Assembly (NCBI RefSeq): GCF_027497235.1
Contig: NZ_CP114902.1
Location: 6,660,001 to 6,724,000 of the forward strand
Direction of reading: 5' to 3'
Length of the DNA: 64,000 nt
Source: Micromonospora sp. WMMD1128
Lineage (GTDB): Bacteria > Actinomycetota > Actinomycetes > Mycobacteriales > Micromonosporaceae
In this document: piece after piece, positions 36,341 to 46,521 of the stretch
How the letters are laid out: each line of letters opens with the position of its first letter
Position numbering within the stretch: the stretch's first letter is position 1
Made by a program: the position numbers and the translations under genes
Notes under the pieces: model-generated
What the model was told of the DNA's origin: nothing
The model's input: the letters and a program-made list of their open reading frames with translations, nothing else
Database searches by the model: none

Positions 36341-36943
36341 TCAGTTCGGCGCCGGTGGGCTGACCGGCGCGCAGGCGGTCAGCGCCTCCTTCGCCTTCGC
36401 GTCGGACGGGTCGAGACCGTCCGGGTCGACGCCACGCCCGGTGAGACAGGTGCGGTAGGCCGTGTCACGCCCGGCGTCCGGCGCGTCCGACCCACCGGGC
36501 CCGCCCCGCCCACCGGGCCCGCCCCGCCCGCCAGGTCGCTCGGTCGGCATCAGCGAGGAGCACGCCTCCTGCGCCTTCTGCCAGGTGGCCTCGTCGACAT
36601 CCGCTGGTCGGCCCATCCCCGGAAACCCGCGTCCCGCACCGCCGGACGGGCGGGCCGTCGGAAAGCCGGACGGGCGGGCTGTCGGAAAGCCGGACGGGCG
36701 GGCCGTCGGAAAGCCGGACGGGCGGGCCGTCGGGCGGGCTCGGGGAGAGCGGTCCGGGTCGGCGGAGGGCAGGACGACGCCGTGGTCGCCCAGGCAGTTC
36801 CGGTATGCGACGAAGCCGTTGTTCCCCCCACCGTCGGTCGCGGTGGCGGTGGGGGCGTCGTCCCCGCCGCAGCCGGTCAGCAGCGCCGACGCGGCGACGG
36901 TCAGGACGGCCGCCAGCAGGCGGCTTCTTCCAGTCTTCGACAC
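36341..36943 (-). CDS. Repeat-bearing lipoprotein
   Basis: A 200-residue predicted lipoprotein. The signal peptide ends in LLTGC, so the protein would be lipid-anchored after cleavage. Two short Cys-containing modules (AYRNCLGDHGVVLP and AYRTCLTGRGVDPDG) flank a central low-complexity region with four PTARPSGF repeats and a Gly/Arg-rich stretch. The two modules look like copies of one another. The GTG start has a GAGGAG site. It is divergent from the MacA-like adaptor gene, so it probably belongs to the same envelope response. No enzymatic function is evident. Confidence 0.75.
   Translation of the reverse strand: MSKTGRSRLLAAVLTVAASALLTGCGGDDAPTATATDGGGNNGFVAYRNCLGDHGVVLPSADPDRSPRARPTARPSGFPTARPSGFPTARPSGFPTARPSGGAGRGFPGMGRPADVDEATWQKAQEACSSLMPTERPGGRGGPGGRGGPGGSDAPDAGRDTAYRTCLTGRGVDPDGLDPSDAKAKEALTACAPVSPPAPN
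36641..36733. repeat. 24-bp tandem repeat (3.9 copies)
   Basis: Near-perfect tandem copies of a 24-bp unit at 36641, 36665, 36689 and 36713 (the last incomplete; one base differs in the second). They encode in-frame PTARPSGF octapeptides in the lipoprotein. Copy number changes would stay in frame and alter the length of the extracellular linker. Confidence 0.95.
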
Positions 36944-37011
36944 GGAAACTCCTCAGCCTTTTCCGGGACCCGCTCAGGCAAGCGGCCTCAGCTCCGGGGC
37001 GCCTCGGACCC

Positions 37012-37087
37012 GGCTGGGAGTTGCCTCGGAGCTTCCCGGCGACACCGGGCGGACCCGCCGTCAGGGCCGCTCCTTTGAGGCAACTCC
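37012..37087. promoter_or_regulatory. Inverted repeat in divergent lipoprotein/adaptor promoter
   Basis: GGAGTTGCCTC at 37017-37027 and GAGGCAACTCC at 37077-37087 form a perfect 11-bp inverted repeat, 50-110 bases upstream of the adaptor start. GGCTGGGAG (37012-37020) and GAGCTTCCC (37029-37037) recur as CTCCCAGCC (40951-40959, opposite orientation) and GAGCTTCCC (40933-40941) ahead of the second adaptor gene. A shared operator for the local response regulator is inferred. Confidence 0.5.
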
Positions 37088-37136
37088 GAGCTGGGACCGA
37101 GCCGCCGGAGAGGAGCGCCCGGCAGACTGACCCGTC

Positions 37137-38429
37137 ATGGGAGACGGCCAGGCCCGACTGTGGCGCACTCGACGGGGCCGCTGGGGAGCCGCTGCCGCCG
37201 GTGCCGCGCTCGTGCTCGCCGCCGCCGGGGCGTTGGTGTTCACGGCGGGCGCCGACGAGGTGCCAGCCCGGCCGGTCACCGTCGTGGTCGACCGCGGACC
37301 TGTCGAGATCGAGGTCGCCACCACGGGCACGGTCCAGACGACGACCACCCGGGCGCTGAGTTTCACGGTCTCCGGCACGGTGGCGAGCGTTGCCGTCCGG
37401 CCCGGTACGGTGGTGCAGGCCGGGCAGCAGCTTGCCACGCTCTCGGACGAGGACGTCGCCACGGCGGCCGGTGCGGTCGACCGTGCCGAGCAGGATCTCG
37501 CGGATGCCCGCAACGCGCTGGCCGAGGCGCGCGAGTCGACAAGTGCGGCGTCGAACTGCCCGACCGCCGCCGTCCGCGCGGTCGGCTCCGCCAGCGGCGC
37601 CCTCCGCACCGTCGCATGGATGTCGCCACAGCCCACCGGGACGGTGACCCCCACTGCCCCGGCGGCATCAGAGTCCGCGACGCCGACGCCGTCCTCCCCG
37701 GGCGCGCCGCCCACCTCCCCCGCCCACCCCGCTCCCACCCGCACCGCGCCCACCAGCTCGGGCACCGTGCGGCCCGAGGCGACGCGAGTGCCCGCCTGCG
37801 CCGGCGGATCGTCGGGCGGAAGCGACCGGATCCTTGACGCCCAACGCCGGGTGAACCAGGCCGAGGCAGCCGTGGCGGAGGCGGAGAGCACGCGGTCCGG
37901 TGTCACCGTCGTCGCGCCGATCCGGGGCACCGTCCTGGCGGTCGCCGGCAAGGTGGGCAGCGCGGTCGGGCGAGGCGCCACCTTCATCACCCTGGCGGAC
38001 ACCTTCAACATGCAGGTCGAGGCGAAGTTCCCGGAGGCGGACGCGGCGGCGATCGCGGTCGGGCAGACCGCCACGGTGGGCCTCGCCGACCGGGCCGGCG
38101 AGACGTTTCCGGCCACCGTCGTGCAGGTGGACCCGGCCGGCACCGCCGACGGCCAGTTGGTCCGTTACGGCGTCGTGCTCTCGTTCACCGAGGCCCCGAA
38201 GAACCTGCTGATCGGGCAGACCGCGGCGGCGACCGTGCGTACGGGCTCGGTGGCAGACGCGCTGCGGGTGCCCTCCACCGCGGTGCACGATGTGACGGAC
38301 GGCCACGGCCGGGTGCGGTTCGGCGCCTCCGGTGAGACGCGGACGGTCGCCGTCGGTCTGCGTGGCGATCAGTACACCCAGGTCATCGATGGTTTGACTG
38401 CCGGTGACGTCGTTCTGCGGTCGTGGTGA
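37137..38429 (+). CDS. MacA/HlyD-type efflux adaptor
   Basis: A 430-residue membrane-fusion-type adaptor. One N-terminal membrane anchor (residues about 17-37) is followed by the lipoyl/barrel half VEIEVATTGTVQ and TVASVAVRPGTVVQAGQQLATL. A coiled-coil hairpin is interrupted by a Ser/Thr/Pro-rich insert of about 80 residues with two Cys. The second lipoyl half is SGVTVVAPIRGTVLAVAGKVG near 257, and beta-barrel and C-terminal domains finish the protein. In monoderm actinobacteria such proteins work with MacB-like ABC transporters to move substrates away from the membrane. It heads the locus that ends with the transporter at 42197-44127. Confidence 0.82.
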   Translation: MGDGQARLWRTRRGRWGAAAAGAALVLAAAGALVFTAGADEVPARPVTVVVDRGPVEIEVATTGTVQTTTTRALSFTVSGTVASVAVRPGTVVQAGQQLATLSDEDVATAAGAVDRAEQDLADARNALAEARESTSAASNCPTAAVRAVGSASGALRTVAWMSPQPTGTVTPTAPAASESATPTPSSPGAPPTSPAHPAPTRTAPTSSGTVRPEATRVPACAGGSSGGSDRILDAQRRVNQAEAAVAEAESTRSGVTVVAPIRGTVLAVAGKVGSAVGRGATFITLADTFNMQVEAKFPEADAAAIAVGQTATVGLADRAGETFPATVVQVDPAGTADGQLVRYGVVLSFTEAPKNLLIGQTAAATVRTGSVADALRVPSTAVHDVTDGHGRVRFGASGETRTVAVGLRGDQYTQVIDGLTAGDVVLRSW

Positions 38430-38437
38430 CAGCTGGG

Positions 38438-38456
38438 ACACAGGTTCAACACAGGT
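38438..38456 (+). promoter_or_regulatory. Direct-repeat site for OmpR-type regulator
   Basis: ACACAGGT occurs at 38438-38445 and again at 38449-38456, an 11-bp period, just ahead of the response regulator gene. One-turn direct repeats are the usual binding pattern of OmpR/PhoB-type dimers. A TAGGCA -10-like hexamer lies 19 bases downstream. Autoregulation is inferred. Confidence 0.6.
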
Positions 38457-38487
38457 CGCTCCGAGGCGGACCCGGTAGGCAGGGTCG

Positions 38488-39252
38488 GTGCAGATCGACA
38501 TCCCCCGACCGACCGGGGGCGGCCCGGTCCCCGCTCTCGCCGGCACGGCCGGCGCCGCCCGGGTCCTGGTGGTGGACGACGAGCCGAACATCTCCACGCT
38601 GCTCGCCTCCGCGCTGCGTCTGGTCGCGTACGACACGCGGGTGGCCGCCAGCGGCCGGGCGGCCCTGGCCAGCGTCGAGGAGTTCGACCCCCACCTGGTC
38701 GTCCTCGACGTGATGCTGCCGGACCTCGACGGGTTCGAAGTGGCCCGGCGGCTGCGTGCGGCCGGGCGGCCGGTGCCGGTGCTCTTCCTGAGCGCCCGGG
38801 ACACGGTGGAGGACCGGGTGGCCGGGCTGGTCGTCGGCGCGGACGACTACGTCGCCAAGCCGTTCAGCCTCGAAGAGGTGGTGCTGCGGATCCGGGCCAT
38901 CCTGCGACGTAGTCAACCTGAGCCCTCGGCGGTGCCGGAGACCTCGACGCTGCGCTACGCCGACCTGGAGCTCGACGACGGCGCGCACCAGGTGCGCCGG
39001 GCGGGCCAACTGGTGGAGTTGTCACCGACCGAGTTCAAACTGCTGCGCTACCTCCTGGTCAACGCCGGCCGGGTGGTGAGCAAGGCGCAGATCCTCGACC
39101 GGGTGTGGAACTACGACTTCGGCGGTGACGGGCGGATCGTCGAGTCGTACGTGTACTACCTGCGGCGCAAGGTCGACCGGCTCGGCCCGCCGCTCATCCA
39201 CACGGTTCGCGGCGTGGGGTACACCCTTCGGTTGTCGACCGGGGACGAGTGA
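38488..39252 (+). CDS. OmpR/PhoB-family response regulator
   Basis: A 254-residue two-component regulator starting at GTG. The receiver domain (about residues 25-138) has acidic DD at 30-31, phosphoacceptor Asp74 in LVVLDVMLP, Ser102 and Lys124 in VAKPF. The C-terminal winged helix (about 155-250) ends with the conserved YVYYLRRKVD and VRGVGYTLR. GTGA overlap couples it to the kinase gene. Probable targets are its own promoter (direct repeat at 38438) and the flanking export genes. Confidence 0.93.
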   Translation: MQIDIPRPTGGGPVPALAGTAGAARVLVVDDEPNISTLLASALRLVAYDTRVAASGRAALASVEEFDPHLVVLDVMLPDLDGFEVARRLRAAGRPVPVLFLSARDTVEDRVAGLVVGADDYVAKPFSLEEVVLRIRAILRRSQPEPSAVPETSTLRYADLELDDGAHQVRRAGQLVELSPTEFKLLRYLLVNAGRVVSKAQILDRVWNYDFGGDGRIVESYVYYLRRKVDRLGPPLIHTVRGVGYTLRLSTGDE

Positions 39253-40934
39253 ACGGCCGACTGGGGGTGCGCCGGTGGGCGCACTGGACGCTGCGGTCCC
39301 GGCTCGTCCTCGTCATCGGCGCGCTCACCACGGTCGCCCTTCTCGGTGCGAACACGGCCGGATTCTTCCTGCTCCATGGCTATCTGCTGGAGCGGATCGA
39401 CGACCAGTTGGCGGCCCAGGCCCGTCCGTTGCACGCCGTCCGCGGGCCGGGGACGGCGTCCAGAACCGGTGACTCCACAGCCCCGGGTGTCGGGCCGTCC
39501 GCGAGCCCGGCTCCCTGGGCGGAGCCCGAACCGACGTCCGGTGCCGTGCGTGGCCTGCCCGGCCGGTTCGCCCGCCTGGGACAGGACCAGCTGGTCCTGG
39601 TCTATCGCCCGGACGGCACCCGGGACGCCGAACGCAGCAGCACACCGGCGACGGGGAGCCCGGATCCGGGCACGCTCGCCGAGGTGCGGGCGCGAGCCGC
39701 GACCGGGCGTCCGTACACCGCTGCGGCCGGTGCGGGCGGGGACGACTGGCGGTTGCTCGCCGTGCCGGTCGGGCAGGAGGGCGCGGTGGTGGTCCTCGGC
39801 GTGTCCCTGAGCGAGGTGGACCGGACCGCCGAACGGTTGCTGCTCATCGACGGGGCGGTCACCGCCACCGTGCTGCTCGGGCTGGGTCTGCTCGCGGCCT
39901 CGGTGGTCCGGTTGGGGCTGCGCCCACTGACCACCATGGAGGGCATCGTCGCGGGTATCACCGGGGGTGAGCCGACCCGCCGGGTCGACGGGGCCGACCC
40001 GCACACCGAGCCGGGGCGGCTCGGCGCGGCGGTGAACCTGATGCTGGACCGGATCGGCGCCGAGATGGCCGCCCGTGCCGCCTCGGAACGGCGGCTGCGT
40101 CAGTTCGTCGCGGACGCCTCGCACGAGCTGCGTACCCCGCTCACCTCGATCCGGGGTTTCGCGGAGCTGTACCGGCGCGGCGGCGCTCCGCCGGGGCCGC
40201 CCCTCGACGAGGTGATGGGCCGCATCGAGGGCGAGGCGGCCCGGATGGGTGTGCTGGTCGAGGATCTGCTCCTGCTCGCCCGGCTGGACCAGCAGCGGAT
40301 CCCGGTGTGGTCTCCGGTCGACCTGCTGGAGGTGGCCGCGGACACCATCCGTGACGCGCACGCCCGCACACCGAGGCGGCGTGTCCGGCTGACCACCCTG
40401 GCCGACCGCGACGACTCGTTCGAGCCGCCGAGCGTGCTCGGCGACGAGCACCGGCTCCGCCAGGTTGCGGCGAATCTGGTCGGCAACGCGCTCCAGCACA
40501 CGGGGCCGGAGGTGCGGGTCACCGTCCGGGTCGGGCGGTTGCCCGCACCACCGGCCGACCCGGTTGTCCGGTCCGCCCCGCCGCCCGCGCCGGACGGCGG
40601 GCTCGCGGTGCTGGAGGTGCACGACGGCGGGCCGGGGATACCCGTGGCGCACGCCGGTCGGGTGTTCGAGCGGCTCTACCGGGTGGATCCCAGCCGCGGG
40701 CGGGGCAACGGCGGCGGCTCCGGCCTGGGGCTTTCCATCGCCGCTTCAATCGTGCACGCCCACGGCGGCTGCATCGAGTTGGATACCGCGCCGGGTGCGG
40801 GAACGACGTTCCGGGTGCTGCTGCCCACCGCGCCCGACGATGCTGCCGGGCATCCCACCGCCGGGGTACACGCCGCTTGCGGTGCCCCGGCCGACCAGCC
40901 CGCGTTGCGGACGGCGATTCCGAGCCAGCTCTGA
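39249..40934 (+). CDS. Membrane sensor histidine kinase
   Basis: A 561-residue sensor kinase. Two membrane helices (about 17-42 and 198-220) bracket an extracellular sensor of about 155 residues rich in Ala/Pro. A HAMP linker follows (LRPLTTMEGIVAGI), then the H-box DASHELRTPLTSIRG with the phosphorylated His near residue 291, the N-box NLVGNALQHT, and the G-boxes VHDGGPGIP and GSGLGLSIA. The start is GTG overlapping the regulator stop. The partner is the regulator just upstream, and the stimulus is presumably an envelope-active compound expelled by the neighbouring transporter. Confidence 0.92.
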   Translation: MNGRLGVRRWAHWTLRSRLVLVIGALTTVALLGANTAGFFLLHGYLLERIDDQLAAQARPLHAVRGPGTASRTGDSTAPGVGPSASPAPWAEPEPTSGAVRGLPGRFARLGQDQLVLVYRPDGTRDAERSSTPATGSPDPGTLAEVRARAATGRPYTAAAGAGGDDWRLLAVPVGQEGAVVVLGVSLSEVDRTAERLLLIDGAVTATVLLGLGLLAASVVRLGLRPLTTMEGIVAGITGGEPTRRVDGADPHTEPGRLGAAVNLMLDRIGAEMAARAASERRLRQFVADASHELRTPLTSIRGFAELYRRGGAPPGPPLDEVMGRIEGEAARMGVLVEDLLLLARLDQQRIPVWSPVDLLEVAADTIRDAHARTPRRRVRLTTLADRDDSFEPPSVLGDEHRLRQVAANLVGNALQHTGPEVRVTVRVGRLPAPPADPVVRSAPPPAPDGGLAVLEVHDGGPGIPVAHAGRVFERLYRVDPSRGRGNGGGSGLGLSIAASIVHAHGGCIELDTAPGAGTTFRVLLPTAPDDAAGHPTAGVHAACGAPADQPALRTAIPSQL

Positions 40935-40979
40935 GCTTCCCTGGAACGTTCTCCCAGCCGGCCGGTGAAGGCTTCGGCC

Positions 40980-42197
40980 ATGCGTGTGCGCCTGCCGGCT
41001 CTCCTGCGCCGGCCTCCCGTGGCGGTGAACGCCGCACTGGCCCTGCTGTTGCTCGGCGGCGGCTACTGGGCCTGGTCGTCGGTGACCGGTGACTCCGCGG
41101 CACAGGTGGAGCCCGGCCGGTCCGCCCGGTCGGTCGTGGTGTCGCGGGGCACGGTGACCGCCACGGTCACGGCGGACGGCTCGATCGAGAGCGCCACCAC
41201 GGCGAGCGCGGGCTTCGTCACCGCCGGCACGGTCACCGACATCCGGGTACGGGTCGGGCAGACCGTCAAGAAGGGACAGCTGCTGGCCACTGTCGATCCC
41301 GCCGCGGCCGAGCGGGCGCTCAAGCTGGCCCGGGCGAACCTGGACGCCGCCGAGAACGCGCTGGACCGGGCCCGGGCCGCCGACGGCGACACCTCCTCCG
41401 CCGAGAACTCGGTGACCCAGGCGGAACTCGCGGTCGACGAGGCCGAGGCCGGGGTTGCCGGGACGAGACTCGCCGCGCCGATGGCCGGCACGGTGGTCGC
41501 CGTCAACGGCACGGTGGGCAGCTCGTCCGGCGGTGGATCGACCGGCAATCCGGGTGGTGGCTCCCCCGGCGGTTCCGGTGGCCAGCAGGACGCCGGCACG
41601 TCGAGCACGGCCACCGGGTTCGTGGACCTCGCCGACCTGACCCACCTACAGGTCAGCGCGGCGGTCGCGGAGGCGGACGCCACCCGGCTCAAGAGCGGGC
41701 AGACCGCCACCGTCACCTGGAACGCGCTGTCCGGCGCCCGGGCCGCCGGGACGGTGACAGCCATCGACCCCCAGGCCACCACCAGCAACAACGTGGTCAC
41801 CTACGGCGTGACGATCGGCTTGGGCGAGCTGCCGACCGGCGCGAAGCCGGGGCAGACGGTCACGGTGAGCGTGGTCACCGGCACCGCCCAGGACGTCCTC
41901 CTGGTCAACTCGACGGCGGTCAGCGGCAGCGGTGACCGGCACACCGTCACCGTGGTCACGGAGACCGGCGAGGAGACACGGCGGGTGCAGGTCGGACTCG
42001 CCGGGAACCAGGCGTACGAGATCACCTCCGGGCTTGCCGAGGGTGAGCGGGTCGTCCTGCCGGGAAGCAGCGCCGGGACCGGCAACACCGGCGGCGGCCT
42101 CCGGGGCGGCGGGAACCTTCCCGGCGGCGGCTTTCCCGGCGGCGGGTTCCCGGGTGGCGGCCAGGGCCCGCGACAGGCCGGGAACGCGGGCCGCTGA
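40980..42197 (+). CDS. Second MacA-like efflux adaptor
   Basis: A 405-residue adaptor with an N-terminal membrane anchor (about 13-33). The lipoyl halves are VTATVTADGSIES/GTVTDIRVRVGQTVKKGQLLATV and GTRLAAPMAGTVVAVNGTVG near 157, separated by a short coiled-coil hairpin; a Gly/Ser-rich loop, beta-barrel domain and a Gly/Pro/Phe-rich tail (GGGFPGGGFPGGGQG) follow. ATG 40980 with AAGG nine bases upstream is preferred over the GTG at 40965. The stop shares one base with the ABC ATPase start, so this adaptor is most directly the partner of the downstream transporter. Confidence 0.83.
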   Translation: MRVRLPALLRRPPVAVNAALALLLLGGGYWAWSSVTGDSAAQVEPGRSARSVVVSRGTVTATVTADGSIESATTASAGFVTAGTVTDIRVRVGQTVKKGQLLATVDPAAAERALKLARANLDAAENALDRARAADGDTSSAENSVTQAELAVDEAEAGVAGTRLAAPMAGTVVAVNGTVGSSSGGGSTGNPGGGSPGGSGGQQDAGTSSTATGFVDLADLTHLQVSAAVAEADATRLKSGQTATVTWNALSGARAAGTVTAIDPQATTSNNVVTYGVTIGLGELPTGAKPGQTVTVSVVTGTAQDVLLVNSTAVSGSGDRHTVTVVTETGEETRRVQVGLAGNQAYEITSGLAEGERVVLPGSSAGTGNTGGGLRGGGNLPGGGFPGGGFPGGGQGPRQAGNAGR

Positions 42198-42933
42198 TGG
42201 ACCTCCGGGACACGCCGCACCGTCCGGTCCTGGACGTCCGCGGGCTGACCAAGGTGTACGGCGAGGGGGACGCGGCGGTGCACGCGCTGCGCGGCGTCGA
42301 CCTCTCGGTCGAGGCGGGCGACTACGTGGCGATCATGGGTTCGTCGGGTTCCGGCAAGTCCACCCTGATGAACATCCTCGGCTGTCTCGACGTGCCGTCG
42401 GGCGGGCGGTACCTGCTCGACGGGGTGGACGTGAGCAGCCTCGCCGACCGGCAGCTCGCGCTGGTCCGCAACCGGCTGATCGGCTTCGTGTTCCAGGCGT
42501 TCAACCTCATCCCCCGCACCAGCGCGCTGGCCAACGTGGAGCTGCCGCTGGCGTACGCAGGCGTCCGCGCGACCCGGCGCCGGCGTCGGGCGATGGCCGC
42601 GTTGGACGCCGTCGGACTCGCCGACCGGGCCGACCACCATCCCAACCAGCTCTCCGGCGGGCAGCAGCAACGGGTGGCCGTGGCCCGGGCGCTGGTCACC
42701 GAGCCCGCGCTGCTGCTCGCCGACGAACCCACCGGCAACCTCGACAGCCACTCCACCGAGGACATCCTGGTCATTCTCGACCAGCTCAACGCCGCCGGCC
42801 GGACGATCGTGCTGATCACCCACGAAACGGAGGTCGGCGCCCGGGCCCGGCGTCTCGTCCGGCTCTTCGACGGTCAGGTCCGCGTCGACACCCGGCAGGA
42901 CGTGCCGGGGCGGCACACGGCGGGAGCACCGAG

Positions 42934-42937
<4 letters not shown>
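42197..42937 (+). CDS. MacB/LolD-type ABC transporter ATP-binding protein
   Basis: A 246-residue ABC ATPase of the MacB/LolD group. Walker A is GSSGSGKST near residues 49-57, the Q-loop is FVFQAFNL, the signature LSGGQQQRVAVARAL lies near 153, and Walker B is LLLADEPTGNLDS. These ATPases drive extraction or export of lipopeptides, antibiotics or lipoproteins through the MacB-type permease, encoded next with a GTGA overlap. Confidence 0.93.
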
Positions 42938-44127
<1,190 letters not shown>

Positions 44128-44148
44128 CTCATCCGGAGAGGCGAGGAC

Positions 44149-44709
44149 ATGGACGACACCGACACCGTCATCTTCGAACGGGCGGCAGCCGAAGCGACGG
44201 GGCAACCGGATCGCGCGGCGGAGCCCGACGGTGACCTCTCCGCCGCACTCGCCGCCGCCGCGCCACGCCGCTTGTGGAACCGGGGCACCGTCGTGCTGGC
44301 CGGCCTGGTGCTGGTGCTGGTCGGCTTCCTGGCCGGGACGCAGGTGCAGCAGCGCTGGGGGGACGCCCCGGCCGCGGCGCGCCCCGGCCGGACGGGGGGC
44401 TTCCCGGGGGCGGCGCCCAGCGGGTTTCCCGGCGGGGGTTCGGGGCGCGGAGAGCTGGGCGGTGGGTCGACCCCGAACTCCGCCGCGGTGGCCACCACCG
44501 GGAAGGCGAAGCTGATCGACGCGGGTGTCCTGTACCTGGAGACCGCCGACGGCACCGTGGTCACGGTGCGGACCGACGACCGCACCACGGTGCTGACCGG
44601 CCGGAAGAGCGAGCTGGCGAAGATCAAGGCTGGGCAGACGGTCAGCGTGCAGGGCGACCGGTCGGCGGACGGCACGGTCACCGCCACCACGGTCACCGCC
44701 ACCGGCTGA
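44149..44709 (+). CDS. Membrane-anchored DUF5666-like protein
   Basis: A 186-residue protein with a cytosolic acidic N-terminus (about 45 residues), one membrane helix (GTVVLAGLVLVLVGFLAGTQ) and an extracellular part. After a GFPG-rich linker (about 80-105) comes a small beta domain, GKAKLIDAGVLYLETADGTV...VSVQGDRSADGTVTA, typical of DUF5666-like OB-fold modules. It follows the permease by 21 bp and so belongs to the export operon. A role as accessory or sensor subunit is inferred. Confidence 0.65.
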   Translation: MDDTDTVIFERAAAEATGQPDRAAEPDGDLSAALAAAAPRRLWNRGTVVLAGLVLVLVGFLAGTQVQQRWGDAPAAARPGRTGGFPGAAPSGFPGGGSGRGELGGGSTPNSAAVATTGKAKLIDAGVLYLETADGTVVTVRTDDRTTVLTGRKSELAKIKAGQTVSVQGDRSADGTVTATTVTATG

Positions 44710-44805
44710 CCCGGGCCGGCCGCGCCTTGTCGGCACCGGGCCTGCCCCGGGCGCCTCGACCGGGCCGCTGCCGAATCGGCAGGTCGCGTCCGTTCCGCCC
44801 CAGGC

Positions 44806-45594
44806 TCAGCTGGTCAGGTCGCGGCGGTTGAACGTCGTCACGGCGATGGTCAGCAGCACCGCGGTGACGGCGGCCAGGATGCTCAGGTCGGCCCATTGGA
44901 AGCCGTGACGCAGTGGTTCTCCGCCGATGTAGTAGTGGAAGGGGGAGGCGTAGCGGAGGGCGTCGGCGTCGATCTGGGTGGCGGCGGTGCTGGCGGCGTA
45001 GGTGAGGACGGCGATGGCCGCGGTGCCGGCGAGGGCGGCGGGCCGGCTGCCGGTGGTGGCGCCGATGGTGATGGCGATGGTGCCGAAGACGATGATCAGC
45101 AGTGCCAGGGCGAGGCACTGGGCGGTGAACTGGCCGATGCTGATGCTGTCGAGTCGGGCGCTGGGCCGGACGGCGAGCATGGCGAGCAGGACCGCGGTGG
45201 CGACGAGGGTGGCGCCGACGGTGAGCGCGGCGAAGCGGTGCAGCAGCAGCCGGGTCCGGCTGACCGGGTGGGCGAGGAGCAGGTCGAGGTAGCCGGCTTC
45301 CTCGTCGCCGGCGACGGCGCGGGTGCCGGTGGCGATGCCGAAGATGACCGCGATCAGGGGCACGATGATGCCGAACACGCTGGAGCCGAGATAGCCGGCG
45401 GCGGAGGCGAGGTCTTCCATCCGCAGTGCCTCGCGCAGCGCGGGGGAGAAGCCCTGGACGGTCTGCCCCATCGCGCCGTCGGCGACCTGCGGGTAGAAGC
45501 CGGCGTACATGGCGCCGACCAGGGCGGTGCCGGCGGCGAATCCGGCCAGGGCGCGCCGGCCGTCCCACAGGGTCTTGGTCAGGACGTCAGGCAT
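44806..45594 (-). CDS. ABC-2 type transporter permease
   Basis: A 262-residue membrane protein with about six helices, an ABC-2 type exporter subunit. GDEEAGYLDLLLAHPVSRTRLLLHR near residues 95-119 is the cytoplasmic coupling segment typical of the family, and a long extracytoplasmic loop precedes the second helix. ATG 45594 overlaps the ATPase gene by 8 bp. With the ATPase it would form an exporter of lipids or drugs. Confidence 0.85.
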   Translation of the reverse strand: MPDVLTKTLWDGRRALAGFAAGTALVGAMYAGFYPQVADGAMGQTVQGFSPALREALRMEDLASAAGYLGSSVFGIIVPLIAVIFGIATGTRAVAGDEEAGYLDLLLAHPVSRTRLLLHRFAALTVGATLVATAVLLAMLAVRPSARLDSISIGQFTAQCLALALLIIVFGTIAITIGATTGSRPAALAGTAAIAVLTYAASTAATQIDADALRYASPFHYYIGGEPLRHGFQWADLSILAAVTAVLLTIAVTTFNRRDLTS

Positions 45595-46501
45595 GCGTGG
45601 TCTCCCTGCTCGTGGCGTCGGCCTGGTAGTAGGTGAGGAACAGGTGTTCCAGGTCGGGTTCGGTGGCGCGCAGCGCGGTGACCCGGTGCCCGGCGAGTAC
45701 GCGGATGAGCCCGTCGGGGCTTCCGGCGAGGCGGAAAGCGGCGGTCGGGCCGTCGACGGTCAGGCCGGACACCTCCGGCAGGGCGGCGAGTGCGGTTTCG
45801 TCGATCGGGCCGGCGAAGGTGACCCGGAACTGGTGCACGTTGCGGTCGCGGAGGCGGGCCACGGTGTCGAGCGCGACGAGGTGGCCGTCGCGGATGATGC
45901 CGACCCGGTCGGCGACCGCCTCGACCTCGCTGATGATGTGCGAGGACATGAACACCGTCTGCCCGGCGGCTCGGGCTTCGCGGACCAGGTCGAGGAAGGT
46001 CTGTTGCGCCAGGGGGTCCAGCCCCGATGTCGGCTCGTCGAGGATCAGCAGGTCCGGGCGGTGCATGAACGCCTGCACCAGGCCGACCTTCTGCCGGTTG
46101 CCCTTGGACAGGGTCGTGATCCGGGCGGTCAGGTCCAACTCCAGCCGTTCGGCCAGCTCGGCGACGTGGGCCTTCGGTACGCCGCCGCGCAGGTCGGCCA
46201 GGAAGGCCAGGCACTCCCCGGCCCGCTGCCGTGGGTTGACGACGAAGTCACCGGCCAGGTAGCCGATGCGCCGGTGCAGCGAGACCGCGTGCCGGCGCGG
46301 GTCGTGCCCGAACAGCAGCGCGCGTCCGCTTGTGGGCCGGATCAGGTCCAGCAGCACGCGGATGGTGGTCGACTTGCCGGCCCCGTTCGGCCCCAGATAG
46401 CCGAACACCTCACCCTCGGCCACGGCGAGGTCCAGGTTCACCAGCCCCCGGTGGCGGCCGTACGTCTTGGTCAGCTTCTCCGTCTCGATTACCGCTCTCA
46501 T
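45587..46501 (-). CDS. ABC transporter ATP-binding protein (ABC-2 exporter)
   Basis: A 304-residue DrrA/CcmA-type ATPase. Walker A is GPNGAGKSTT near residues 39-48, the signature LSKGNRQKVGLVQA near 137, Walker B LLILDEPTSGLDPL, and the switch His is in SSHIISEVE. A C-terminal extension of about 90 residues ends in EPDLEHLFLTYY, shared with multidrug exporters. No strong ribosome site precedes the ATG; an upstream GATACT could make the transcript nearly leaderless. It is divergent from the MarR-like gene that probably controls it. Confidence 0.9.
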   Translation of the reverse strand: MRAVIETEKLTKTYGRHRGLVNLDLAVAEGEVFGYLGPNGAGKSTTIRVLLDLIRPTSGRALLFGHDPRRHAVSLHRRIGYLAGDFVVNPRQRAGECLAFLADLRGGVPKAHVAELAERLELDLTARITTLSKGNRQKVGLVQAFMHRPDLLILDEPTSGLDPLAQQTFLDLVREARAAGQTVFMSSHIISEVEAVADRVGIIRDGHLVALDTVARLRDRNVHQFRVTFAGPIDETALAALPEVSGLTVDGPTAAFRLAGSPDGLIRVLAGHRVTALRATEPDLEHLFLTYYQADATSRETTHA

Positions 46502-46521
46502 AGCTTGGAGAGTATCGAATG

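Noticed and set aside
36641..36733. CRISPR-like periodic repeat
   Set aside because: Units are directly adjacent with no spacers and are read in frame as PTARPSGF within a lipoprotein gene, so this is a coding tandem repeat.
44710..44805. Possible terminator between the convergent export operons (CTGCC/GGCAG near 44770)
   Set aside because: Only five paired bases around a short loop; too weak to call in GC-rich DNA.
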